This document shows positions 42,206 through 50,683 of a DNA stretch of 64,000 nt, piece by piece. The DNA lies in contig NZ_ATAX01000006.1 in NCBI RefSeq assembly GCF_000571935.1, positions 1 to 64,000 of the forward strand. The letters run 5' to 3'. The notes under the pieces were generated by a model, which made no database searches, was not told where the DNA came from, and saw nothing but the letters and a program-made list of their open reading frames with translations. Origin of the DNA: Ruminococcus flavefaciens 007c. GTDB taxonomy: Bacteria > Bacillota > Clostridia > Oscillospirales > Ruminococcaceae. Each line of letters opens with the position of its first letter. The stretch's first letter is position 1. A program made the position numbers and the translations under genes.

Positions 42206-42882
42206 GCTCTTTGTTCCTCCAATACCTTATTAAAAGACTCCGGCAGCTCCTGAATCATATTTTCATCCCCAATGATAGGTTCAAGATCTTCCTTCATAAA
42301 AACGGGAATTCCGGCTTCGTGTGCCTGATCCGTAAGTGACCATGCCCATTCCGGCTCGGTACGCACCTTCTTGCTTTGCGCTCCGGTCATGGTACCGACT
42401 ACGAGCCAATCAATGCAGGAAAGGTCTACTTCACCGGGATCATCAAACAGCGGTTCAAATGTCACATGATAATGCTTTGCCCGGATATTCTTCCGAAGAG
42501 CATCGATTCTCCATAGTTCTGACTTTCTCGTTACCGTCACTCCGAACCACGCATTATCAAGGTCTGTATCAAAACTCAACAAATCAGGTCGCTTGCTCAG
42601 AAAGAGAAACTGGTGCTGTGGGTTTTCACGTATCTTCGCAAACACCTCGTTCCGCCAATCATCCTGCCAACCGGCAAGATCGCTCATACCGGTTAGCAGA
42701 AAATTCTGCGGACGCTTTTTTTCCATCATTTTGAGCTTCCCCGGAAAAAACTCCGGTTTGGCAAAATCATCGATCATATGCCAGCGTTTCACGTTGTTAC
42801 GGGCGTAGCAGTATTGACAGCCAACAGTACAGCCGATGACCAGATTCATGTTCTGTATCTGATCCTTTATACAAATGCTCAT
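42193..42882 (-). CDS. DUF5131/phage Gp37-Gp68-like radical SAM protein
   Basis: 229 residues. CTVGCQYCYARNNVKRWHMI holds the CxxxCxxC cluster site. FLLTGMSDLAGWQDDWRNEVF, FLFLSKRPDLL, WFGVTVTRKSE and WLVVGTMTGAQSKKVRTEPEWAWSL fit the Gp37/Gp68 family found on phages and mobile elements. It starts 4 nt inside the end of the MarR gene, so all three form one operon. Function is unknown; genomic habit suggests nucleic-acid chemistry. Confidence 0.8.
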   Translation of the reverse strand: MSICIKDQIQNMNLVIGCTVGCQYCYARNNVKRWHMIDDFAKPEFFPGKLKMMEKKRPQNFLLTGMSDLAGWQDDWRNEVFAKIRENPQHQFLFLSKRPDLLSFDTDLDNAWFGVTVTRKSELWRIDALRKNIRAKHYHVTFEPLFDDPGEVDLSCIDWLVVGTMTGAQSKKVRTEPEWAWSLTDQAHEAGIPVFMKEDLEPIIGDENMIQELPESFNKVLEEQRAWHR

Positions 42883-43310
42883 TCTTCACGCCACCCTTCA
42901 AGATTTTTTTGAATGCGTTCGAGATATGACTCAAACTGCACAATCTCGTTTTCCGAAAAGCCTTTATAATAGATCCTGCCCATTCCGGCAGAGACATCGT
43001 CATAATCAACTTTTAATTTATGTGCTTTTTCAGTAAGATAGAGAAGTGTTTTTCGCTTATCCTGCTGATCCTGTTCACGGCGGATAAGGCCGCTTTTCTC
43101 CATTCTTTCAAGCATGGTAGTAAGCGATGTGATGGCAAGGCCGCATTTTTCCGACACGGTTTTGATTGGCACACCGTCCTCCTGCCATAGCGCATAAAGA
43201 ATACGTCCCTGTGCGCCATTGAAGGCATCGATGCCTTTTTTTAATAAAACCCGCTCGAATATCCTGTCCCCAAGCTGTTTTATTTTCGTTACCAAAAATC
43301 CACCATTCAT
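42879..43310 (-). CDS. MarR-family repressor
   Basis: 143 residues from ATG 43310, 8 nt behind AGGAG (GTG 43313 is possible). A winged helix-turn-helix occupies about 40-110 (VSEKCGLAITSLTTMLERME, IRREQDQQDKRKTLLYLTE). It heads the operon of two radical SAM genes and should control it through the inverted repeat in its own promoter. Confidence 0.88.
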   Translation of the reverse strand: MNGGFLVTKIKQLGDRIFERVLLKKGIDAFNGAQGRILYALWQEDGVPIKTVSEKCGLAITSLTTMLERMEKSGLIRREQDQQDKRKTLLYLTEKAHKLKVDYDDVSAGMGRIYYKGFSENEIVQFESYLERIQKNLEGWREE

Positions 43311-43318
43311 CACAGATA

Positions 43319-43369
43319 CTCCTATATCGTAGTTTCTATAATTCTACCATATAGGAGCGTTTTTGTCAA
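43319..43369 (-). promoter_or_regulatory. MarR operon promoter and operator
   Basis: Minus strand TTGACA (43369-43364), 17-bp spacer, TAGAAT (43346-43341). An inverted repeat CTCCTATATGGTAG/CTACGATATAGGAG spans 43357-43319, covering the -10, the start point and the ribosome site. Confidence 0.8.
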
Positions 43370-43428
43370 TGGATAAACTATGAACACTCTTCCAGATAAA
43401 TGAATAATATGTATCACCGAAACAGAGA

Positions 43429-43466
43429 AACACCTCTGAACCACATCGTCTCGGAGGCGTTTTTTA
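43429..43466 (+). terminator. Recombinase-type terminator, right copy of the direct repeat
   Basis: Differs from the copy at 41246 by a few bases and has a longer T run. The pair brackets the MarR/radical SAM module. Confidence 0.7.
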
Positions 43467-43485
43467 TTTTATAAGAATATCATTC

Positions 43486-43665
43486 ATGAGTGACCGTGCA
43501 AGATTTATGAAGCAAGTTTTTAATATTGATAACTATAGCGATGTTGATCTGTTCTGTTGTGTTGTTGCAAAACATAACATACGCACTCAAAATAAGCATG
43601 AGATAGTCGAGCAGAGTATCTGCATTGATGGGGATATTCGTGATGTACTGAATAAGCTAGTGTAA
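43486..43665 (+). CDS. Small unknown protein or gene remnant
   Basis: 59 residues beginning MSDRARFMKQVFNIDNYSDV and ending DIRDVLNKLV, with plausible composition but no ribosome site. No family is recognised. It is followed 5 bp later by a strong terminator, so it may be the end of a lost gene. Confidence 0.3.
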   Translation: MSDRARFMKQVFNIDNYSDVDLFCCVVAKHNIRTQNKHEIVEQSICIDGDIRDVLNKLV

Positions 43666-43670
43666 GATAA

Positions 43671-43722
43671 AATCCACCACATCATTGGATAACTAATATC
43701 CTTTGATGTGGTGGATTATTTT
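43671..43722 (+). terminator. Intrinsic terminator
   Basis: A 14-bp stem (AATCCACCACATCA with TGATGTGGTGGATT) followed by a T-rich tail. Confidence 0.85.
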
Positions 43723-43825
43723 GTAATGGTTTCTATGACAACATTTCTAAGCACTCAACCCTATCCCTCAATCGCAATTTTTGATTAGCACGATTTTTCT
43801 CTATTTTTCGGACTTTTTAACGAGT

Positions 43826-44078
43826 GACAGCATTTCTGCACACTTAAAAGTTACAAACAGCAGTTTTAAGCACAAAAAATCGAGTGCTTAAAAAGACTGT
43901 TTATATCGCGAGTGCGCCGAAATGCTGTCTGTATCTCTTTAGGTTATATTACGTGTTCCCACATACAGAAAATGAGTGCTTATTTTGGTTGTTTACTGAA
44001 CTGCAAAATGCCAATTATCCGCGATAAATCGGCATTTTATGATTCCTGCCGTGACATCAAAACTACGCACTCAACGTG
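43826..44078. repeat. Hairpin-rich repeat element, copy 1
   Basis: Outer arms GACAGCATTTC (43826-43836) and GAAATGCTGTC (43919-43929) enclose a second long hairpin (43855-43902). An AAATGCC/GGCATTT hairpin follows, then a 26-bp segment at 44053-44078 (GACATCAA...CTCAACGTG) that recurs with one mismatch at 52454-52479. No ORF is supported in 43740-44100. Confidence 0.6.
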
Positions 44079-44111
44079 TGAACCTTAGCCTATTATTTTT
44101 GACATTTTAAA

Positions 44112-44336
44112 CTTCTACTGCTTGAACTGCAGGAACAGACCGTCATGGACGATGCCGCCAAAGCTGCGCACCGGGAGCGTATTCAGGAACTGCTGCATTT
44201 CATCAATTCTCAGCCGCGCACCATCACGGAGTTTGATGAGGCGCTGGTGAAGAAGCTGCTGGAAAGCGTCAATGTCTGCGAGTCCTTTCTGGAATTCCGG
44301 TTCAAGTCGGGCGTGACAATCAGCATTGAAAAGTGA
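44112..44336 (+). pseudogene. C-terminal fragment of a large serine recombinase
   Basis: LLLLELQEQTVMDDAAKAAH through LEFRFKSGVTISIEK and a stop. It closely matches the fragment at 37412 and the tails at 37297 and 48354. It starts 34 bp after the 26-bp repeat. Between 44337 and 44560 only repeat debris related to copies A and B is seen. Confidence 0.75.
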
Positions 44337-44563
44337 ACAGAGATAAGAAATCCCCGCATGAATTTCAATCAGATTAATACTATTCCCCTCAATTATTCTA
44401 CACTAATTTTATAAACGGCTATAAATAGGCAAAAACGTTGCATTGCAAAAAAACGAATCTCTCTGTCGCTTTTTAAAAAGAAGCCAGTAGGAAACAATTT
44501 TAAATGCATTTTTGCAAGCGTATATCCCATTATCAGGTTATAACCTATTGGAACTGAATATCT

Positions 44564-44594
44564 GAACAGCCTTCAGTAATTCTGAGGGCTGTTC
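44564..44594 (+). terminator. Hairpin terminator before the biotin operon
   Basis: GAACAGCCTTCAG/CTGAGGGCTGTTC, 13-bp stem with one wobble pair; weak T tail. Confidence 0.6.
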
Positions 44595-44622
44595 TATTTA
44601 GGGTGAATTGTTTCACTTTTAT

Positions 44623-44675
44623 TGTCAACCTTTATAAAAATAATGGTTGACATTAGAGCTGCGCAGTGCTATAAT
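44623..44675 (+). promoter_or_regulatory. BirA-type operator and promoter of the biotin operon
   Basis: TGTCAACC (44623-44630), 14 bp, GGTTGACA (44645-44652): the inverted-repeat form of BirA boxes. The right arm contains the -35 TTGACA (44647-44652), followed by a 17-bp spacer and TATAAT (44670-44675). Bound BirA would block the promoter when biotin is plentiful. Confidence 0.9.
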
Positions 44676-44689
44676 ATTGAACGGAGGAA

Positions 44690-45256
44690 GTGATTGACAT
44701 TAACAACATAAACAAAACAAAAAGTATGGTTCTGACAGCAATGTTTACTGCTCTGATAACAGCAGGCGCATATATTCGTATCCCTGTCCCTGTTTGCCCG
44801 TTCACATTGCAGTTTCTGTTCACAACTCTTGCAGGGATCATTCTTGGAAAAAACAAAGGTGCTGCGGCAACAGCTCTGTATGTTATTCTTGGGCTTGCAG
44901 GACTGCCTGTTTTTACAGGCGGAGGCGGTATAGGTTATGTGTTGCAGCCGACATTCGGCTATCTTATTGGTTTTATTGCAGGCTCATATATTACCGGATG
45001 TATTGCTCACAGCGGAAAACCTGATACAAAACACATCCTGATCGGCTGTTTTACAGGACTTGCAGTTGTTTATGCACTTGGAATGCTATATTATTATATG
45101 ATAAGTGCAGTATACCTGCGTGACCCTATCGGTATCGGCGCTTTGTTCCTGTACTGCTTTGTGCTTGCAGTACCAGGAGATATTGCACTCTGCTTATTAT
45201 CTACTACTTTAGCAAAACGGCTTATGCCTGTAATCTATGCGAAAGGAACAATATAA
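44690..45256 (+). CDS. bioY: Biotin transporter substrate-binding subunit BioY
   Basis: 188 residues. The start is uncertain: GTG 44690 is only 2 nt behind GGAGG; a rare ATT at 44693 or an ATG 12 codons on are alternatives. Six membrane helices and the family motif LQFLFTTLAGIILGKNKGAA, with GLAGLPVFTGGGGIGYVLQPTFGYL in the centre (long glycine-rich loop), identify BioY. It is the S component of an ECF transporter; no A or T subunits lie nearby, so it shares a module or works alone. First gene of the biotin operon. Confidence 0.93.
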   Translation: MIDINNINKTKSMVLTAMFTALITAGAYIRIPVPVCPFTLQFLFTTLAGIILGKNKGAAATALYVILGLAGLPVFTGGGGIGYVLQPTFGYLIGFIAGSYITGCIAHSGKPDTKHILIGCFTGLAVVYALGMLYYYMISAVYLRDPIGIGALFLYCFVLAVPGDIALCLLSTTLAKRLMPVIYAKGTI

Positions 45257-46230
45257 TGGATATCAAGAATATGACCGAACAGATAATCAACGGCAGAAGG
45301 CTGACGAAAAATGATGATCTGAGTTTTCTGCTGAACACTGAATTAGACGTGCTTACAGAATGTGCAGATAAACTGCGTAAACATTTCAGCGGTGGCACAG
45401 CCAATCTTTGCAGTATCATCAATGGCAGAAGCGGTCGATGCTCCGAGGACTGCAAGTTCTGTGCACAATCCGCCCATCACTGTACGGGTATCGAAGAATA
45501 TGCTTTTCTTGATAAGCATCAGATCGTAACTGAATGTAATCATAACGAAAAACAGGGCGTACACCGCTTTGCGATAGTTACCGCAGGGCGCAGACTGAAC
45601 GGTGATGAGTTTGAAAAGGCCCTTGACACATACCGTACCCTTTCATGTGAAAACCATGTTGGTTTATGTGCTTCATTCGGTCTTCTGGAAGAAGAAAAGT
45701 TTTCTGATCTTCGCCGTGCAGGAGTTACAAGGTATCATGCGAATATAGAGACTTCGAAAGTAAATTTCAAAAACATCTGCACAACACATACTTTTGAGGA
45801 TAAGCTCGAATGCATACGCAGAGCGAAGGCGGCAGGACTTGAAATATGTTCGGGTGGTATCATAGGTATGGGCGAAAGCTGGCAGGATCGTATCGACATG
45901 GCTCTGACACTCAGCGAGCTTGGCGTAAGTTCGATACCGATAAATGCTCTTATCCCCATTAAAGGCACACCTCTCGAAAACAATGAACGTATCACCGAGT
46001 CTGATATTCTGCGGACTGTTGCGATATTCCGCTTTATCGTTCCCGAAGCCGATATCCGCCTTGCCGCAGGACGAAACCTTATGACAAACTGTGGTGAACG
46101 TGCTTTCCTTTCGGGTGCAAATTCGGCTATCACAGGAGATATGCTGACGACATCGGGCAATCGTATCCGTGAAGATATTGCTATGCTGAACCGGATCGGC
46201 TATTCTACGGGGAGGGATATCAATGCATAA
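45256..46230 (+). CDS. bioB: Biotin synthase
   Basis: 324 residues; the start overlaps the bioY stop (TAATG). CSEDCKFCAQ binds the radical SAM 4Fe-4S cluster. Further family motifs are YHANIETSKVNF, ICSGGIIGMGE and a late AAGRNLMTN. It inserts sulfur into dethiobiotin, the last step of biotin synthesis. Length is normal. Confidence 0.95.
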   Translation: MDIKNMTEQIINGRRLTKNDDLSFLLNTELDVLTECADKLRKHFSGGTANLCSIINGRSGRCSEDCKFCAQSAHHCTGIEEYAFLDKHQIVTECNHNEKQGVHRFAIVTAGRRLNGDEFEKALDTYRTLSCENHVGLCASFGLLEEEKFSDLRRAGVTRYHANIETSKVNFKNICTTHTFEDKLECIRRAKAAGLEICSGGIIGMGESWQDRIDMALTLSELGVSSIPINALIPIKGTPLENNERITESDILRTVAIFRFIVPEADIRLAAGRNLMTNCGERAFLSGANSAITGDMLTTSGNRIREDIAMLNRIGYSTGRDINA

Positions 46231-46921
46231 AGGAATATTTGTTACAGGCACGGGGACGGATATTGGAAAAACCTTTATCACAGCACTGCTTGTCAGGAAG
46301 CTCCATGATGCGGGCTGTGCCACTGCCTATTTCAAAGCGGCAGTCAGCGGAAACGAACGTGATGAAAACGGCAGACTGATACCGGGTGACGCTGTCTATG
46401 TAAAGAAAATTTCAGGAATATCGCAGCCTCTTGATACAATGTGTCCTTATATTTATGAAACAGCTGTCTCACCTCATCTCGCTTCAAGGATAGAGGGTGA
46501 TCCTGTGGAAATCAGTACGGTCAGGGAACAGTTCCAAAAGATCTGCGATGAATATGAATACGTTATCTGCGAAGGAAGCGGCGGTATCGTGTGTCCCATA
46601 CGCTGCGATGATAAAAAGATCATGCTTGAGGATATTATCAAAGCTCTCGGACTTCCCACGATCATAGTGGCAGATGCAGGACTTGGAACGATCAACAGCG
46701 TGGTTCTTACCTGTGAATACATGAAGGCTCACGGTCTGGAGATACGGGGATTGATACTGAACAACTTTCACAAGGGCGATGTAATGGAAGAGGATAACAA
46801 GCTGATGTGTGAAAAACTCACAGGGCTGCCTGTTATTGCCTGTGTCGGTGAGAATGATACTGATATTGACATTTCAGAAGACGCACTGAAAAGAATTTGT
46901 GACAAAGGAGAGAAAATATGA
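46223..46921 (+). CDS. bioD: Dethiobiotin synthetase
   Basis: 232 residues, overlapping bioB by 8 nt. GTGTDIGKTFI is the P-loop; YFKAAVSGNE and CEGSGGIVCPI are further family motifs. It closes the ureido ring from diaminopelargonate, CO2 and ATP. Confidence 0.95.
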   Translation: MHKGIFVTGTGTDIGKTFITALLVRKLHDAGCATAYFKAAVSGNERDENGRLIPGDAVYVKKISGISQPLDTMCPYIYETAVSPHLASRIEGDPVEISTVREQFQKICDEYEYVICEGSGGIVCPIRCDDKKIMLEDIIKALGLPTIIVADAGLGTINSVVLTCEYMKAHGLEIRGLILNNFHKGDVMEEDNKLMCEKLTGLPVIACVGENDTDIDISEDALKRICDKGEKI

Positions 46922-48117
46922 TCTGGTATCCATACACTCAGATGAAAACACTTGATGCGCCCATAAAAATATCCCATGCAAAGGGCGTTCATCTTTATAC
47001 AGAGGACGGTCAAGACATGATAGACTCGGTATCTTCGTGGTGGAGTGTTATTCATGGCTACAATCACCCTGAGATCAATGCCGCTATCAGCGGTCAGCTT
47101 GAAAAATTTGCACACATTATGCTTGGCGGAATGACACATGAACCTGTTCAGAAGCTCTCTGACAAACTGGCACAATGGCTGCCTGGGGATCTGGACTACT
47201 GCTTTTTCTCAGACTCAGGCAGCGTTGCTGTGGAAGTTGCGTTAAAAATGGCATTACAGTTCAACACAAACCGAGGTTCTGACCGGGATATGATACTTTC
47301 GCTTGAACACGCCTATCACGGAGATACCTTCAAGGCTATGGAAGTCGGTGATGATGAGGACTATCACTTTGCGTTCGGCGTTAACAGCGAGAAAAAGCGT
47401 GGTGTTGTCCATATACCTACAGAGATACCCGCACTTGAAAAGGCATTTGAAGAATACGGAGAACGCCTGACCTGTTTTATCGTTGAACCGCTGCTTCAGG
47501 GTGCAGGCGGAATGCGTATGTATGATGTCTACTTTCTTGAAAGAGCAAGGCAGTTATGCGATCAATATGATGTATTGCTGATCTTTGATGAAGTCGCAAC
47601 AGGCTTCGGACGTACAGGAAATCGCTTTGTGGCTGATCTTGTTCTGCCTGATATACTTGTTCTTGGAAAGGCTCTGACGGGCGGATATATAGGTCATGCA
47701 GTTACAGTAGCAAACCGCAGAGTATGGGAGGGATTTATGAGCGAAGATCCTACTCATGCTTTCATGCATGGGCCGACATTTATGGGGAATGCTCTTGCCT
47801 GCTGTGCGGCTTTAAAATCCATAGAGCTGTTTGAACGAGAGGATTACATTTCAAAAATACGTCGTATAGAGGAGATCACCCGCCGTGAAATGTTGGGATT
47901 TACCGACCCTCGCATAAAAGAGATACGCATCATGGGCGGCTGTGTCTGCATAGAGGTATATGACGCAAAAGTGCTTGAAGGATTCAAGAAGTTCGCATAC
48001 GAACACGGAGTATTCAGCAGAACTTTCCTGAAATATATGTATGCTATGGTTCCTTATGTAATAAGCGAATCCGAGCTTATTCAGATACTTGACACCATGA
48101 AAATGTGGTTCAGGTGA
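46918..48117 (+). CDS. bioA: Adenosylmethionine-8-amino-7-oxononanoate aminotransferase
   Basis: 399 residues, overlapping bioD by 4 nt (ATGA). SVSSWWSVIHGYNHPEIN, the PLP-site IFDEVATGFGRTG and the PLP lysine in LGKALTGGYIG are visible. It transaminates KAPA to DAPA. The operon has bioY, B, D and A but no bioF, C, H or W, so the cell must take up KAPA or make it from genes elsewhere. Confidence 0.95.
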   Translation: MIWYPYTQMKTLDAPIKISHAKGVHLYTEDGQDMIDSVSSWWSVIHGYNHPEINAAISGQLEKFAHIMLGGMTHEPVQKLSDKLAQWLPGDLDYCFFSDSGSVAVEVALKMALQFNTNRGSDRDMILSLEHAYHGDTFKAMEVGDDEDYHFAFGVNSEKKRGVVHIPTEIPALEKAFEEYGERLTCFIVEPLLQGAGGMRMYDVYFLERARQLCDQYDVLLIFDEVATGFGRTGNRFVADLVLPDILVLGKALTGGYIGHAVTVANRRVWEGFMSEDPTHAFMHGPTFMGNALACCAALKSIELFEREDYISKIRRIEEITRREMLGFTDPRIKEIRIMGGCVCIEVYDAKVLEGFKKFAYEHGVFSRTFLKYMYAMVPYVISESELIQILDTMKMWFR

Positions 48118-48189
48118 ACATCGTATTGTCAGCTTTTTTGATATACTCCATAGTATTCCCCGCAATTATTCTACACGAAAAATTTTAAA

Positions 48190-48400
48190 TGCATTTTTGC
48201 GGTCGCATGTGAAGAAAAACAGTTGTTTTTCAAACGCTTTCATGCGGAATGCACACGACTAAAAGGCAGTATAACGATAAGAAAAGAAGCCAGCTCCCTC
48301 ACGGGAGCTGGTGTTCTTATAAGTAATAAATCTATAGTTTCCACTTTTACTATCTGGAGTTCCGATTCAAATCGGCGTGATGATCAGTATTGAAAAGTGA
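48190..48400 (+). repeat. Repeat remnant (copy C) ending in a frameshifted recombinase tail
   Basis: Homologous to copies A and B from the TTTTAAATG segment on, with a single TGCACACG left and the GAAGCCAGCTCCCTCACGGG hairpin. The recombinase tail at 48354-48400 has lost one G, so LEFRFKS runs into a stop. Confidence 0.6.
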
Positions 48401-48412
48401 ATAGATAGAGCG

Positions 48413-48452
48413 AACCCCGCATCACTGGTTTCAATGGAGCGGGGCTGTTTTT
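48413..48452 (+). terminator. Terminator of the recombinase remnant
   Basis: CCCCGC/GCGGGG stem followed by CTGTTTTTATT. It is related to the terminator at 37677. The sequence to 48590 holds nothing else I can support. Confidence 0.6.
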
Positions 48453-48597
48453 ATTCTTCCTCGACCATAACGGTCATTCTGTGATCTTTTGTGCCTTATG
48501 GTAGTTTACTTCGTCAATGATTTTCTGCTGTTCCATAGCATACCTCCTGAAAAGCTAATGTGACATTTCTGTCAAAAATTTGAAACCTGTGTGAAAA

Positions 48598-48640
48598 TTA
48601 GCACTCTCCCCTTGACAGTGCTAATTCAGAGTGCTATAAT
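48598..48640 (+). promoter_or_regulatory. CIRCE operator over the Hsp20 promoter
   Basis: TTAGCACTC (48598-48606), 9 bp, CAGTGCTAA (48616-48624): CIRCE with one mismatch. It overlaps TTGACA (48612-48617), 17-bp spacer, TATAAT (48635-48640). HrcA should repress the promoter at normal temperature. Confidence 0.93.
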
Positions 48641-48751
48641 ATAATCAGAACAAAGGAACAGAGAAGCACCAAAGGATCCGGGTGCTGAACCCTCCGTCCC
48701 CTTGCTCGAAGCAATGGAAACAATGTGACGAGTAAAAAGGAGGACTGACCT

Positions 48752-49195
48752 ATGTTGTATCCTAGCATTTTCGGTGAAAACTTATTCGATGATTTCTTCA
48801 GATTCCCTGACTTCGGCAGAGACGTGGAGAAGAAGCTGTACGGCAAGCACGCTGCGCAGGTTATGAAGACGGATGTCCATGAGCATGACGACCACTATGA
48901 GATCGTTATCGATTTGCCGGGCTTCAAGAAAGACCAGATCAATCTTGAGCTTCAGAACGGTTATCTGACTGTCAGTGCCGCAAAGGGTCTTGACAAGGAC
49001 GAAAAGACTAAGAAGGGCAAGCTGATCCGTCAGGAGCGTTACGCCGGTGCAATGCAGAGAAGCTTCTATATCGGTGATACTGTTACCGAAGCCGATGTGA
49101 AGGCAAAGTTTGAGGATGGTGTTCTGAACATCTGCGTTCCGAAGGCAGAGCCTAAGAAGCTGGAGAATCACAAGTATATTGCAATTGAGGGATAA
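48752..49195 (+). CDS. Small heat-shock protein Hsp20
   Basis: 147 residues; AAGGAGG lies 8 nt before the ATG. The alpha-crystallin domain (about 35-140) includes KTDVHEHDDHYEIVIDLPGF and the closing GVLNICVPKAEP. It binds unfolding proteins as an ATP-independent chaperone. Controlled by CIRCE/HrcA. The roughly 105-nt leader contains a CCCTCC segment able to pair with the GGAGG site. Confidence 0.95.
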   Translation: MLYPSIFGENLFDDFFRFPDFGRDVEKKLYGKHAAQVMKTDVHEHDDHYEIVIDLPGFKKDQINLELQNGYLTVSAAKGLDKDEKTKKGKLIRQERYAGAMQRSFYIGDTVTEADVKAKFEDGVLNICVPKAEPKKLENHKYIAIEG

Positions 49196-49226
49196 TACCT
49201 CGCTAAGATATGATCCCGAAATAATG

Positions 49227-49268
49227 CTCCCCGGAGCTGTTCGTTTTGAGCAGCTCCGGGGAGTTTTT
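49227..49268 (+). terminator. Terminator of the Hsp20 gene
   Basis: Long CTCCCCGGAGCTG/CAGCTCCGGGGAG stem and five T. Confidence 0.95.
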
Positions 49269-49297
49269 GTGCCTGATGGCTATGTGGGCGTAACACA

Positions 49298-49326
49298 TTG
49301 ACTTTTTCAGGAATGGGATGTATAAT
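49298..49326 (+). promoter_or_regulatory. Promoter of the 255-residue membrane protein gene
   Basis: TTGACT, 17-bp spacer, TATAAT. Confidence 0.8.
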
Positions 49327-49376
49327 ATAAGCAGGAGACAATCAAAGTAATATATGAATGGAAAGGGATAAGATAG

Positions 49377-50144
49377 ATGTTGAAAAACTTGTTTAAGGAT
49401 CGTGATAACACCGAAAATATCATTGTAAAAGCTCCAAATAAGGCGCTTTTAGAGTCCATATATCAGTACAACGACAAGATCGACAGTTTCGAGAAAAACA
49501 TCAAAAGAGCAGCGCTTCTCTTTGTCATCATCATGGCAGTGATATGGATCGGCGGGGATATTGCCGGAATGAACTCAAATCTTGTGCTGATGTTTGGACT
49601 GCTGACTATTTTCGGGTATCCGCTGATATTGGTGTTTGGTGCTATATGGGTGAGCAGACCATCACTGAAAAGGAAATCTGAGGAAATGGCGATGCTGGCA
49701 GGCAGTGATATGGATGTGCCTAATGATGCAGTTGAAATTGAAATGCTATTTCCACAGAAAGTTTCGGTTGACTTTTCGCAAAAGAAGAATCTGCTTTTTG
49801 ATAACAGCCTGCACCTTGTCTACGCAGACGCTGAAGCATTCTATTTTGTGGATGTGACCGGAACTGCAAAAATTCCTTATTCGTTGATTGAACCGTGGGT
49901 AGATTCCGAGAACAATGCTAGGATCCGGCATTGGATCCAGAACAGCAAGCCGTCTGCTTATGCGAAAGAGGGTGTAAAAAAGAAAGGAAGACTGATCTCG
50001 CTGATACCTTTTGTGGGGAGTTTTATCCCGGATCATTATTTGATTCCATATAAATATACGGTTCTTCACACAAGCAGCGATGATTACCTGGTTTGTATCC
50101 CAAGATATGAAATGGAGAAAATTCAAAGTCTATCATCTTTATAA
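49377..50144 (+). CDS. Two-helix membrane protein of unknown function
   Basis: 255 residues. Two membrane helices (about 42-62 and 66-90) follow a charged N-terminus. The remaining 160 residues are soluble, probably cytoplasmic and beta-rich, with a segment IPYSLIEPWVDSENNARIRH. No family is recognised. It is a single gene with its own promoter and terminator. The YcxB-like or PH-like layout is a guess only. Confidence 0.7.
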   Translation: MLKNLFKDRDNTENIIVKAPNKALLESIYQYNDKIDSFEKNIKRAALLFVIIMAVIWIGGDIAGMNSNLVLMFGLLTIFGYPLILVFGAIWVSRPSLKRKSEEMAMLAGSDMDVPNDAVEIEMLFPQKVSVDFSQKKNLLFDNSLHLVYADAEAFYFVDVTGTAKIPYSLIEPWVDSENNARIRHWIQNSKPSAYAKEGVKKKGRLISLIPFVGSFIPDHYLIPYKYTVLHTSSDDYLVCIPRYEMEKIQSLSSL

Positions 50145-50161
50145 ATAGCATTACAATATGT

Positions 50162-50191
50162 ACAGGGGCAGGAAAACCTGCCCTGTTTTTT
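50162..50191 (+). terminator. Terminator of the membrane protein gene
   Basis: ACAGGGGCAGG/CCTGCCCTGT stem with an AAAA loop and six T. Confidence 0.9.
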
Positions 50192-50375
50192 ATAACTTTT
50201 TCAACGTTCCCTTATAGCTGCCTTTGCCGATCTGTACAGTCACGGTAACATTGGATTCCTGCACATCGGGGGCAAGTGTGGGAGTCGGTTCAGTCTTACT
50301 GAATCCATTCAGCCCCTTACCCTTGATAATGTTCGGGAAATCCTTGTAGCAGATATCCATATCCACATTGCCGTT
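50190..50375 (-). pseudogene. Fragment of an unknown gene abutting a recombinase fragment
   Basis: The minus-strand frame ends ...[19 protein letters not shown] and has plausible codon use up to about 50375. Beyond that it is antisense to the recombinase fragment, so its N-terminus has been lost by the junction. No family recognised. Confidence 0.35.
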
Positions 50376-50579
50376 AACAGCATACGCCTGATTCTCGGAA
50401 ATGAGAAGTATATGGGCGATGCGCTCCTGCAAAAGACCTACACCGTGGACTGCCTCAGTAAAAAGCGGGTAAAGAACTCCGGCATCGTACCGCAATACGA
50501 TCTTAAATGGTATATCCGTCTATACTTTGAAAACGAAGAGTCTATTACTATGAACTTCAGCGAACGGAAGATGCACTAA
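50376..50579 (+). pseudogene. Internal/terminal fragment of a large serine recombinase
   Basis: [20 protein letters not shown] and [20 protein letters not shown] match the end of the recombinase domain and start of the zinc ribbon. The frame then jumps to [15 protein letters not shown] C-terminal sequence and stops, so the middle is deleted. Confidence 0.65.
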
Positions 50580-50683
50580 GGACCGACGTCCACACAATAT
50601 GAGGTCCTCTGAATACAAGCAAGGTACGGAGAGCGTTCTACGTGCCTGTTTCTTGTGTGCAAAAGCTATGGTCAATAGAATAG

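Noticed and set aside
45673..46771. Minus-strand frames opposite bioB and bioD
   Set aside because: Shadows of strongly conserved biotin genes.
50190..50495. A single 101-residue minus-strand gene
   Set aside because: Its N-terminal third is antisense to a recognisable recombinase fragment on the plus strand, so the frame spans a recombination junction.
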